This document shows positions 8,968 to 15,996 of a stretch of 49,399 nt of DNA, piece after piece. Location of the stretch: NCBI GenBank assembly GCA_937129385.1, contig CAKZNC010000006.1, positions 1 to 49,399 on the forward strand, read 5' to 3'. Origin of the DNA: an uncultured Bacteroidota bacterium (GTDB lineage Bacteria > Bacteroidota > Bacteroidia > Bacteroidales > GCA-2748055). The translations under genes were made by a program, and so were the position numbers. The first letter of the stretch is position 1. Each line of letters opens with the position of its first letter. The notes beneath the pieces were generated by a model. It did not search any database and had not been told where the DNA came from. It was given only the letters and a program-made list of their open reading frames with translations.

Positions 8968-9957
8968 ATGAGACCAGTGACATTATTTACCGGCCAGTGG
9001 GCCGATCTGAGCCTTGAGACAATTTGTAAAAAAGCCAAAGAATTCGGATATGATGGTGTGGAGCTGGCATGCTGGGGAGATCATATCGAGGTAGAGAAGG
9101 CCGATGATGCTTATTGCAAAGGAAAACTTGAGCTGCTGAAGCGGTATGATCTTCAGCTCTTTTCAATCTCCACGCACCTGGTGGGACAGGCGGTGTCGGA
9201 CAATATCGATGAACGTCATAAAGCTGTGCTTCCCCCGCATGTATGGGGTGACGGAGACCCGGAGGGTGTGCGCCAGCGTGCTGCCGAGGAGATCATCAAG
9301 ACCGGTGAGACTGCGAAAAAACTTGGACTGAAGGTGGTGAACGGATTTACGGGGAGCCCGATCTGGCACCTCATCTACTCCTTCCCTCCTGTTCCGAAAT
9401 CTATGATCGACAAGGGGTATGAAGATTTTGCGAAGCGGTGGAGACCGATCCTGGATGCTTATGAGAAGATGGGTGTGAAATATACGCTCGAGGTACACCC
9501 CACGGAGATCGCATTTGACATTGCATCCGCTGAACGGGCACTGGAGGCGCTGGATCACCACCCGGCATTCGGGTTCAACTACGATCCGAGTCATTTTACC
9601 TACCAGGGGGTGGATTACATTGAGTTTATCTACAGGTTCGCCGAGCAGATCCACCATGTCCACATCAAGGATTCAAAGTATTCTGAGAAGCCCACGGAAG
9701 CGGGTGTCTTCGGTGGCCACCTGGAATTCGGCGACCGCCGCAGGTACTGGGATTTCGTAAGTCCCGGACGTGGCGATGTGGACTTCGAGGAGGTGATCCG
9801 TGCGCTGAACCGCATCAATTACAACGGTCCTCTCTCCGTCGAGTGGGAAGACAGCGGAATGGACCGTGAACACGGGGCCCGGGAGGCATGTGAGTTCGTG
9901 AAGAGCATCGACTTCAAACCCAGTGATGTGGCATTTGATGATGCGTTTCAGAGTTAA
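8968..9957 (+). CDS. Sugar phosphate isomerase/epimerase family protein (xylose-isomerase-like TIM barrel)
   Basis: A 329-residue TIM-barrel protein of the AP-endonuclease-2/xylose-isomerase-like family. Metal-binding and active-site segments include [13 protein letters not shown] (Glu), [12 protein letters not shown] (Asp, His), [10 protein letters not shown] (His-x-His) and [11 protein letters not shown] (Glu) near the C-terminus. The R-G-D-V-D-F-E-E segment before the last strand is typical. Such enzymes isomerise or epimerise free or phosphorylated sugars or inosose derivatives, often beside Gfo/Idh/MocA dehydrogenases; one lies 2.3 kb upstream. There is no signal peptide. The ATG is 18 bases after the AGAGTTA array and no clear promoter is visible between them, so it may be co-transcribed with the MaoC gene. 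Confidence 0.88.
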   Translation: MRPVTLFTGQWADLSLETICKKAKEFGYDGVELACWGDHIEVEKADDAYCKGKLELLKRYDLQLFSISTHLVGQAVSDNIDERHKAVLPPHVWGDGDPEGVRQRAAEEIIKTGETAKKLGLKVVNGFTGSPIWHLIYSFPPVPKSMIDKGYEDFAKRWRPILDAYEKMGVKYTLEVHPTEIAFDIASAERALEALDHHPAFGFNYDPSHFTYQGVDYIEFIYRFAEQIHHVHIKDSKYSEKPTEAGVFGGHLEFGDRRRYWDFVSPGRGDVDFEEVIRALNRINYNGPLSVEWEDSGMDREHGAREACEFVKSIDFKPSDVAFDDAFQS

Positions 9958-10114
9958 CAGGAATTCAAAAATCACCATCCCGAGGACTCTTGCATAAAAA
10001 TCAATTGTACATCCGTTGCATACAGATGCAATAACAAGCAATGCTCATGAAAAACATGCAGAGATAACCGTTAAAATTCATTAAAAAAGTTTCTTTGAAT
10101 TGATAATTGTTTCA

Positions 10115-10139
10115 ACTTTGTGTTTCAAAGTACTTTTAA
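10115..10139 (+). promoter_or_regulatory. Inverted-repeat operator candidate, copy 1
   Basis: ACTTTG (10115-10120) and CAAAGT (10126-10131) form a perfect 6-bp inverted repeat with a 5-base spacer, followed by ACTTTTAA. The same block, with one substitution in 25 positions, lies at 11091-11115 before the CreD-like gene. The left arm is part of a possible -7 element (CAACTTTG, 7 of 8 to TAnnTTTG). A bound protein would therefore cover the start of transcription of the gene at 10141. Confidence 0.6.
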
Positions 10140-10140
10140 T

Positions 10141-10782
10141 ATGGAAACATCCAGGAAGCATTTAGAGGATCTGAACGAGATCCGGCAGATCATGGAACGG
10201 TCGACCAAATTCCTCTCCCTGAGCGGTTGGTCGGGTATATTTGCAGGACTTTTTGCAATTATGGGCGTGATCGCGGCATATCTTTACCTCGATGGAGGGA
10301 ATATTTACTACGATGAGTCGCTTCGGATGCTGTCGGGTGACCGGCAAATTTCACCCAGGGTTTTTCTGCTGGGTGATGCGATCGTTGTCCTGATCCTGGC
10401 GCTCATTTCAGCATACTACTTCTCCCTGAAAAAGGCAAAGCGTATGGGAGAGAAGATGTGGTCACCTGTGATGCGCAGACTCCTCTTCCACCTGGCTGTG
10501 CCGCTGGTGACAGGAGGTTTGCTGAGTCTTGTGCTGATCTGGCAGAACAATGTGAACCTGGTGGCGCCGCTGACGCTGATCTTCTATGGGATCGCACTGG
10601 TCAACGCAGGCAAGTTCACCCACAGGGAGATCATCTGGCTGGGGATGGCGCAGATTTTGACCGGACTGGCAGCTGCGGTATGGCAGGAATACGGACTGTA
10701 CTTCTGGGGAGCCGGTTTCGGGATGTATCACATTATTTATGGTACCACCCTCTATCTAAAATACGACAGGAAAGGAAAGTGA
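10141..10782 (+). CDS. Integral membrane protein of unknown function
   Basis: A 213-residue protein from ATG 10141; a GTG seven codons upstream lies inside the inverted repeat and is unlikely. A soluble, charged N-terminal helix of about 35 residues is followed by some five hydrophobic segments: around WSGIFAGLFAIMGVIAAYLYL, VFLLGDAIVVLILALISAYYFSL, LLFHLAVPLVTGGLLSLVLI, LVAPLTLIFYGIALV and a last one near IWLGMAQILTGLAAAVW. I do not recognise a named family. The next gene, a winged-helix regulator, begins one base after its stop codon, so the two are co-transcribed. The shared operator links it to the CreD-like gene. A role in envelope stress or signalling is possible but unproven. Confidence 0.8.
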   Translation: METSRKHLEDLNEIRQIMERSTKFLSLSGWSGIFAGLFAIMGVIAAYLYLDGGNIYYDESLRMLSGDRQISPRVFLLGDAIVVLILALISAYYFSLKKAKRMGEKMWSPVMRRLLFHLAVPLVTGGLLSLVLIWQNNVNLVAPLTLIFYGIALVNAGKFTHREIIWLGMAQILTGLAAAVWQEYGLYFWGAGFGMYHIIYGTTLYLKYDRKGK

Positions 10783-10783
10783 A

Positions 10784-11074
10784 ATGAAGAATCCGATCAG
10801 GGGACTGAACAAGCACTTTGAATCACGGGTACGCCTGGGGGTGATGTCGGTGCTGTCGGTGAACGAGCAGGCAGACTTCAACACGCTGAAGGAGCTGCTG
10901 GAAGTGACCGACGGCAACCTGGCGAGCCATGTCAGGTCCCTTGAAAACCAGGGGTACCTGGAGGTGAACAAGCAGTTCATTGCCCGGAAACCCAATACCA
11001 CCTACAGGATCACAAAAAAAGGCAGGAAGGCGTTTGAAGACCACCTCTCTGCCCTTGAATCATTGCTAAAATAA
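10784..11074 (+). CDS. Small winged-helix transcriptional regulator
   Basis: A 96-residue protein made almost entirely of one winged helix-turn-helix domain. RLGVMSVLSVNEQADFNTLKE leads into the recognition helix LEVTDGNLASHVRSLENQGYLEV, and the wing (FIARKPNTTYRITKKGR) contains the T-x-Y-x-I-T-x-x-G-R of MarR/ArsR-like and HTH_34-type regulators. It has no effector domain. It starts one base after the membrane-protein gene and has no promoter of its own. Copies of the same inverted repeat precede both the first gene of its unit and the CreD-like gene after it. The simplest reading is an autoregulator that controls both transcripts; whether it represses or activates is not shown. Confidence 0.88.
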   Translation: MKNPIRGLNKHFESRVRLGVMSVLSVNEQADFNTLKELLEVTDGNLASHVRSLENQGYLEVNKQFIARKPNTTYRITKKGRKAFEDHLSALESLLK

Positions 11075-11090
11075 ATTTTTTTAACCCTGT

Positions 11091-11115
11091 ACTTTGTTTT
11101 TCAAAGTACTTTTAA
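11091..11115 (+). promoter_or_regulatory. Inverted-repeat operator candidate, copy 2
   Basis: ACTTTG (11091-11096), five T, then CAAAGT (11102-11107), followed by ACTTTTAA. This differs from copy 1 (10115-10139) at a single position. It lies in the 53 bases between the winged-helix gene and the CreD-like gene, suggesting a second controlled promoter. Confidence 0.6.
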
Positions 11116-11127
11116 AAACCAAACAAT

Positions 11128-12429
11128 ATGAGTAACGCAGCAAATTTTTTTCGATCGCCGAGTTTTAAATTTATCGTCATCGGTATCCTCTCCCTCATCC
11201 TGCTGATCCCTGCCGGGATGATCCGCGGACTGATCAATGAGCGTGAAATGAGAAACCGTGAAGCAGCCAATGAGATCAGTGAAAGTTGGAGCCTCGCCCA
11301 GACGATTACGGGTCCCTATTTTGACATCCCAACAGAGGAGAGAAAGATGGAGGACCGCAAGGAGATCGTGATTCGAAACACCTACCACCTTCTCCCCGAG
11401 GTCCTTGATATCAAGAGTGAAGTGACGCCGCTGGAAAAGAAGCGCGGTATCTTCTCAGCCGTGGTCTACAATGCAGGGGTCCGCATTACAGGTCACTTCA
11501 ACCTGGATGACGAGGAGCTGCAGACGATCAGCTCCAACGGGATCATAAAAGAGAAGGTCTACCTGAATATCGGAATCAACGACCTACGAGGCGTTGGAAA
11601 CAATTCTTCCATCAGTATCGATGGAACAACCTACGAGATGAAGCCTGGACTTTACAACCGTCACCTGGCGGAGCATGGCATACATGTCCCCCTCGATGCC
11701 AGGAAGCTGGAGCCAGGACAACAAATCGCATTTGACATCACCCTCGATCTGAAAGGCAGTACCGACCTGTACTTCACCCCTGCAGGCAAAACCACCAGCG
11801 TGGAAGTAAATTCAAGCTGGCCCGACCCCTCTTTCACGGGTAATTTTCTGCCTGCGGATAAAAAAATCACTGAAGAGGGATTCGATGCCTCCTGGGAGGT
11901 GAACTACCTCAACAGGAACTACCCCCAGGGCTGGTACAATACGCAATACAAAACTGAGGGATCTTCATTTGGTGTATATTTCATGATCCCGGTGGACCAC
12001 TACCAGAAATCTGAGCGATCGGTCAAATATGCATTTATGTTCATCGCACTTTCATTCCTGGTGTTCTTTCTTACGGAGATCATCCTGAAGAGCAGGATCC
12101 ACCCCATCCAGTACCTGCTTGTAGGGTTTGCGCTTATTGTTTTTTACACCCTGCTGGTCTCCCTCTCTGAACACCTGGGATTCAATATCGCCTACCTTGT
12201 TTCAACTTTTGCCGTAACCATATTGGTCGGAAGTTATATGCGCAGCAGCACCTCATCGGGTAAGGTCGGTTTCATCTCGGGACTCCTGCTTCTCGGGCTC
12301 TACGGGTTCCTCTTTACCACCCTCCAGTTGCAGGAGTTGTCATTACTGATGGGCAGTATCGGTCTGTTTATCATCCTCGCGATCGTAATGGTGGTGTCGA
12401 GGAAAATTAATTGGTATCGAGAGAGTTAA
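11128..12429 (+). CDS. creD: CreD-like inner membrane protein
   Basis: A 433-residue protein with the CreD layout. An N-terminal membrane anchor (FIVIGILSLILLIPAGMI) is followed by a long extracytoplasmic domain of about 270 residues (I-N-E-R-E...YFDIPTEE). Five or six closely spaced membrane helices fill the C-terminal third, starting at KYAFMFIALSFLVFFLTEIIL. CreD was named for the E. coli CreBC regulon and is linked to envelope integrity and beta-lactam tolerance; its biochemistry is not established. No creB or creC two-component genes are present here. Instead the gene follows a winged-helix regulator and a shared operator. Its last codons and stop run into a heptamer array. The family call is firm; the function is inferred. 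Confidence 0.85.
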   Translation: MSNAANFFRSPSFKFIVIGILSLILLIPAGMIRGLINEREMRNREAANEISESWSLAQTITGPYFDIPTEERKMEDRKEIVIRNTYHLLPEVLDIKSEVTPLEKKRGIFSAVVYNAGVRITGHFNLDDEELQTISSNGIIKEKVYLNIGINDLRGVGNNSSISIDGTTYEMKPGLYNRHLAEHGIHVPLDARKLEPGQQIAFDITLDLKGSTDLYFTPAGKTTSVEVNSSWPDPSFTGNFLPADKKITEEGFDASWEVNYLNRNYPQGWYNTQYKTEGSSFGVYFMIPVDHYQKSERSVKYAFMFIALSFLVFFLTEIILKSRIHPIQYLLVGFALIVFYTLLVSLSEHLGFNIAYLVSTFAVTILVGSYMRSSTSSGKVGFISGLLLLGLYGFLFTTLQLQELSLLMGSIGLFIILAIVMVVSRKINWYRES

Positions 12430-12484
12430 GAGTTAAGAGTTAAGAGTTAAGAGTTAAGAGTTAAGAGATAAGAGTTAAGAGATA
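12422..12484 (+). repeat. Heptanucleotide tandem array (AGAGTTA/AGAGATA)x9
   Basis: Nine 7-base units, seven AGAGTTA and two AGAGATA (units 7 and 9). The array overlaps the last codons and stop of the CreD-like gene (TAA 12427-12429). It uses the same unit as the array at 8894-8950. Confidence 0.97.
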
Positions 12485-12494
12485 GGGAAAGCTT

Positions 12495-12556
12495 AAACAT
12501 ACCGGGACCGTGAAAAATAAACGGACAGTCTTCCCAGGATTGAACCCGGTATGTTT
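12495..12556. repeat. 12-bp perfect inverted repeat with 38-base interior
   Basis: AAACATACCGGG (12495-12506) is the exact reverse complement of CCCGGTATGTTT (12545-12556). The interior contains a further short pairing (CCGT...ACGG), and the right arm is followed by TTTTCC. It could be a terminator for the plus-strand transcript or a small mobile or repeat element. No second copy of either arm is apparent in the window. Confidence 0.6.
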
Positions 12557-12604
12557 TCCTCCTTTGTAATCTGAATAATTACTGCTTAGAAAGCTGGTAT
12601 AAAT

Positions 12605-12643
12605 AAAAGGCAGCTTCATTTGTAGAGTGAAGCTGCCTTTTTT
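12605..12643. terminator. Bidirectional intrinsic terminator
   Basis: AAAAGGCAGCTTCA (12605-12618) pairs perfectly with TGAAGCTGCCTTTT (12628-12641) around a 9-base loop. The A-run on one side and T-run on the other let it work in both directions. It sits between the convergent CreD-like gene and the RhlE-like helicase gene. Confidence 0.88.
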
Positions 12644-12669
12644 GAGTATTGTTTGCCGCTGCAGATCAA

Positions 12670-14250
12670 CTACCCGCGACCTGAATATTTCCGGTCAGAC
12701 GCTGAAACCCGTTGACGCTTTCGCGATCTGTCATGAGATTCCCGCTCTTGATTTATATTACGAGGTCCGGTACGATGATCATTTCTTTGGTGATCCTGAC
12801 CGTTTCGCTGTCCGGCAGAATTTCCATTTCGCTGATCATCTTGCCGGTTATCAGTCCGATCATCTCGCTGTCCGGCAGGTTTACCATCCCTCTTACCATC
12901 CCGGTTATCAGTCCGACCGCTGCCTTGTTCGGATTGCTGTCCATTACGTCGGTCATTATTTCTCCGATTTTCGGAACGTCCGTTTCGCTGGCCGGTTGGC
13001 TGACCATTGCGCTGGCCTTTTTTATGACCACCAGACCTGCCATTGCGCTGACCAGATCTCTGGTTCGTATTTGCCTTGTTATCCGATGTATTTCCGGGTA
13101 TTTCCTCGAAACCATCATCCACAAAAGGATGTTCATCCACCACCGGGATCTTCTGACCGATCAGTTTCTGGATATCCTTCAGAAATGCTCTCTCCTCTGC
13201 ATCACAGAATGAAAGTGCGATCCCGCTGGCATCAGCACGACCTGTCCGACCGATCCTGTGCACATAGGTCTCCGGGATGTTTGGAAGATCATAATTCACA
13301 ACCATGGAAAGATTGTCCACATCTATGCCGCGTGCTGCAATATCAGTGGCAACAAGTACCTTGGAGCGACCTGACTTAAAATTCCCCAGGGCACGCTGGC
13401 GTGCATTCTGGGATTTATTACCATGTATTGCTTCGGATTTGATCGATGCCTTTGAAAGCATCTTCACGATCTTGTCTGCCCCGTACTTCGTCCTTGAAAA
13501 GACCAAAGTGGAATCATACGCTTGCTCCTCGAGCAGGTGCACCAGGAGTTTTGATTTTTCCTTTTTCGTCACAAAATAGATCGACTGATCGACCTTTTCA
13601 GCTGTGGTCTGTTTGGGCGTAACACTTACCTTTTCCGGGTTCCCAAGTATCTGCTGCGATAAACGTACAATGTCCGGCGGCATGGTGGCCGAGAAGAACA
13701 GTGATTGTCGCTCTCGCGGAAGTTTGGCAATGATCTTTTTAATGTCATGGATGAATCCCATGTCCAGCATCCGGTCCGCTTCATCAAGCACCGAATACTT
13801 TACATCCTTAAGTGAGATGTACCCCTGGTTCATCAGATCAAGGAGTCGGCCCGGTGTAGCAACAAGGATATCAACTCCCTGCTTCAATGCAGCAGTTTGT
13901 GCTCCCTGTTTCACGCCTCCGAAGATGACTGTATTACGCAATCCGGTATTCTTTCCATACGTTGTAAAACTTTCACTAATCTGGATGGCCAGCTCCCTGG
14001 TGGGTGTCACCACCAGTACCTTGATCTTTCTGCCTCCCTTTTCAAAGGTCCTGTTATTATAAAGTTGTTGCAGTATCGGTATTGCAAATGCCGCGGTCTT
14101 CCCTGTGCCTGTCTGCGCACATCCCAAAAGGTCCTTGCCTTTCAGCAGGATGGGAATGGATTGTTGTTGAATGGGTGTGGGTTGTGTGTATCCTTCGGCG
14201 CGCAATGCGTCAAGGATGGGATCAATGATCCCTAATTCTTTGAATGTCAT
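12670..14250 (-). CDS. DEAD-box RNA helicase, RhlE-like, with long disordered tail
   Basis: A 526-residue protein. The helicase core (about 1-375) carries the Q motif (F-x-x-[14 protein letters not shown]), Walker A AQTGTGKT, motif Ia PTRELA, GG, TPGRL, motif II DEAD, motif III SAT and motifs V-VI ([21 protein letters not shown]). After about residue 380 the chain becomes a low-complexity tail rich in R, N, G, Q and D, with repeated Q-R-N-G units, which is probably disordered and RNA-binding. Such helicases remodel RNA in ribosome assembly or decay, especially in the cold. A promoter-like TACCTTTG box lies just upstream, and a strong terminator follows the stop. A second DEAD-box gene lies directly upstream. 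Confidence 0.95.
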   Translation of the reverse strand: MTFKELGIIDPILDALRAEGYTQPTPIQQQSIPILLKGKDLLGCAQTGTGKTAAFAIPILQQLYNNRTFEKGGRKIKVLVVTPTRELAIQISESFTTYGKNTGLRNTVIFGGVKQGAQTAALKQGVDILVATPGRLLDLMNQGYISLKDVKYSVLDEADRMLDMGFIHDIKKIIAKLPRERQSLFFSATMPPDIVRLSQQILGNPEKVSVTPKQTTAEKVDQSIYFVTKKEKSKLLVHLLEEQAYDSTLVFSRTKYGADKIVKMLSKASIKSEAIHGNKSQNARQRALGNFKSGRSKVLVATDIAARGIDVDNLSMVVNYDLPNIPETYVHRIGRTGRADASGIALSFCDAEERAFLKDIQKLIGQKIPVVDEHPFVDDGFEEIPGNTSDNKANTNQRSGQRNGRSGGHKKGQRNGQPTGQRNGRSENRRNNDRRNGQQSEQGSGRTDNRDGKRDGKPAGQRDDRTDNRQDDQRNGNSAGQRNGQDHQRNDHRTGPRNINQERESHDRSRKRQRVSASDRKYSGRG

Positions 14251-14273
14251 TTAATTGTTTTAATGTAAGCCGG

Positions 14274-14300
14274 CAAAGGTAGGTTTAATCCGTGGATAAA
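14274..14300 (-). promoter_or_regulatory. Candidate promoter of the RhlE-like helicase gene
   Basis: On the minus strand TACCTTTG (14281-14274) matches the TAnnTTTG -7 box exactly. A TTTA at about 14300-14297 is a weak -33 candidate. It lies 24 bases before the ATG. Confidence 0.45.
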
Positions 14301-14334
14301 CAGCGGATCATTGCGAATTGCCGAAATTTAATTA

Positions 14335-15561
14335 TTACCTCCCCTTATTACCTTTACGGTAATTACGCTTCTTTTTACTATAGTGCCCCTTTCTCTGCTT
14401 GTTGCTTCCGCCTGATCCCCAATGGGGTCCCGGTCCGAGCTCTTTCGGAGGTTGTTGTTTGGGCAATTCTTTTTCGATGAGTTGTTCAATGCGCCTGAAT
14501 CGGCTCATGTCCCGTGGGCTGACCAGTGTAATGGCCTCACCCTTGGCTTCCACACGTGCGGTCCTCCCGACACGATGTACATAATCTTCTGCATCCTGGG
14601 GTACGTCAAAATTGACCACCAGGTTGATCTCCTTCACGTCGATCCCCCGGCTCATGAGGTCGGTGGCCACCAGTATCCGGATCCGCCTGGAGCGGAATCC
14701 GCGAAGCACCTCTTCACGCTGGTCCTGATCCAGGTTGGAGGATATTCCTTTTGCAGGCAGTTTCCCCTTGTTCAGGGACCTGACGATCTCCCCCACTTTG
14801 CTCTTGGTAGAGGTGAATATGAGGATACTGTTGTAATCCTTGCGCTCTTCCAGCAGCATGTTCAGTAATTTGAACTTTTGCTCATCGTGGGCCAGGTAAA
14901 CCTGCTGGTTGACTCCCTCTGCCGGTTTGGCAATTGAGAGAGATATCTCCGCAGGTTTGTAAAGGATCTGCTTGGCGAATCTCCTGATATTATCGGGCAT
15001 CGTGGCACTGAACATCAGGGTTTGTCTCTTCTTCGGCAGGTAGGTGATGATCTTGTTCAGGTCATCGATGAATCCCATATCCAGCATCCGGTCGGCCTCA
15101 TCTAAAATGAGGTGCTCCACTGTGCTGAAATCCACATACCCGAGGTTCAGGTGCGAAAGCAATTTCCCCGGTGTGGCAATCACAATGTCCACCCCTTTCT
15201 TAAGGGCGACTTTCTGATTTGTAAAATCTTTACCCTCTCCCCCGCCATAAATAGCGATGGAACCAACATTAAGAAAATAGGAAAAGCCTTGAATCTGCTG
15301 TTCGATCTGTACCGCAAGCTCACGCGTGGGAACGATGACCAGGGTATTTGTACCCTGCTGTTTTCTGTTTACCAGTTTTTCCAGTATAGGCAGCACAAAA
15401 GCTGCTGTCTTCCCTGTTCCCGTCTGGGCACAGGCAATCATGTCCTTGTTTTCAAGTATCATTGGAATGGCCTGTTCCTGGATGGGAGTCGCATCTTCGA
15501 ATCCCATGTAGGACAATGCATCCAATAGGTCGTCATCTAAGTTAAAATCTATAAATTTCAA
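14335..15561 (-). CDS. DEAD-box RNA helicase with short basic tail
   Basis: A 408-residue protein. The core contains ATPIQEQAIP (Q motif), AQTGTGKT (Walker A), PTRELA, TPGKL, DEAD, SAT, VATDLMSRGIDV and HRVGRTAR. The C-terminus is a short basic tail rich in K, R, Y and N, unlike the long acidic/Q-rich tail of the neighbouring helicase. The start is TTG 15561 (M-K-F-I-D-F-N, the usual beginning of this subfamily); no ATG lies nearby. It begins 17 bases after the thioesterase gene, so it probably belongs to the S9 peptidase-thioesterase-helicase transcript. It differs from the downstream helicase throughout the sequence, so this is not a recent duplication. Confidence 0.95.
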   Translation of the reverse strand: MKFIDFNLDDDLLDALSYMGFEDATPIQEQAIPMILENKDMIACAQTGTGKTAAFVLPILEKLVNRKQQGTNTLVIVPTRELAVQIEQQIQGFSYFLNVGSIAIYGGGEGKDFTNQKVALKKGVDIVIATPGKLLSHLNLGYVDFSTVEHLILDEADRMLDMGFIDDLNKIITYLPKKRQTLMFSATMPDNIRRFAKQILYKPAEISLSIAKPAEGVNQQVYLAHDEQKFKLLNMLLEERKDYNSILIFTSTKSKVGEIVRSLNKGKLPAKGISSNLDQDQREEVLRGFRSRRIRILVATDLMSRGIDVKEINLVVNFDVPQDAEDYVHRVGRTARVEAKGEAITLVSPRDMSRFRRIEQLIEKELPKQQPPKELGPGPHWGSGGSNKQRKGHYSKKKRNYRKGNKGR

Positions 15562-15578
15562 TTTCTTTTTTTTTAATT

Positions 15579-15992
15579 CTACTCCAGGTCCGTCATTTTC
15601 TCAAGGGCACGGATCATATATTCCGGCACCCTTACCGGACGGTTCGTTTCACTGCTCAGGAACACCAGGGTTACTTCGGCTGTATGGACCACTTCCTTCA
15701 TTTCATTCATTATGGTATGATAGAACACCATGCGTGCCATCGGCATCTTTTTCAGTGTCGTCTCGATCGTGATCAGTTCATCATAATAGATCGGTTTATG
15801 ATACTTTGCATTCACCGTCGACACCGGCATAAAAACCCCTGTATTTTCCAGTTCCTTATAAGTATACCCCAGGTCGCGAATCATCTCCGACCGACCGATC
15901 TCATAAAACCTGGGATATTCACCATAGTACACCACTCCCATCTGGTCTGTGTCGGAATAGCGTACCCTGTAAGTTGTTGTTGTGCTGAACAT
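15579..15992 (-). CDS. Acyl-CoA thioesterase, YbgC/FadM type (4HBT)
   Basis: A 137-residue hot-dog-fold protein. The signature RYSDTDQMGVVYYGEY (about 10-25) contains the catalytic Asp of the 4-hydroxybenzoyl-CoA thioesterase/YbgC group (D-x-D-x-M-G-x-V-Y). A later PIYYDELITIETTL segment is also conserved. The family hydrolyses short- or medium-chain acyl-CoA or acyl-ACP thioesters. The length is normal and there is no signal peptide. It starts 4 bases after the S9 peptidase stop and ends 17 bases before the helicase start, so it lies in the middle of a tight operon. The substrate is not deducible. Confidence 0.9.
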   Translation of the reverse strand: MFSTTTTYRVRYSDTDQMGVVYYGEYPRFYEIGRSEMIRDLGYTYKELENTGVFMPVSTVNAKYHKPIYYDELITIETTLKKMPMARMVFYHTIMNEMKEVVHTAEVTLVFLSSETNRPVRVPEYMIRALEKMTDLE

Positions 15993-15996
15993 TTAC

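Noticed and set aside
12627-13379. Plus-strand open frame of 250 codons
   Set aside because: It is antisense to the low-complexity tail of the RhlE-like helicase; biased codons keep both strands open.
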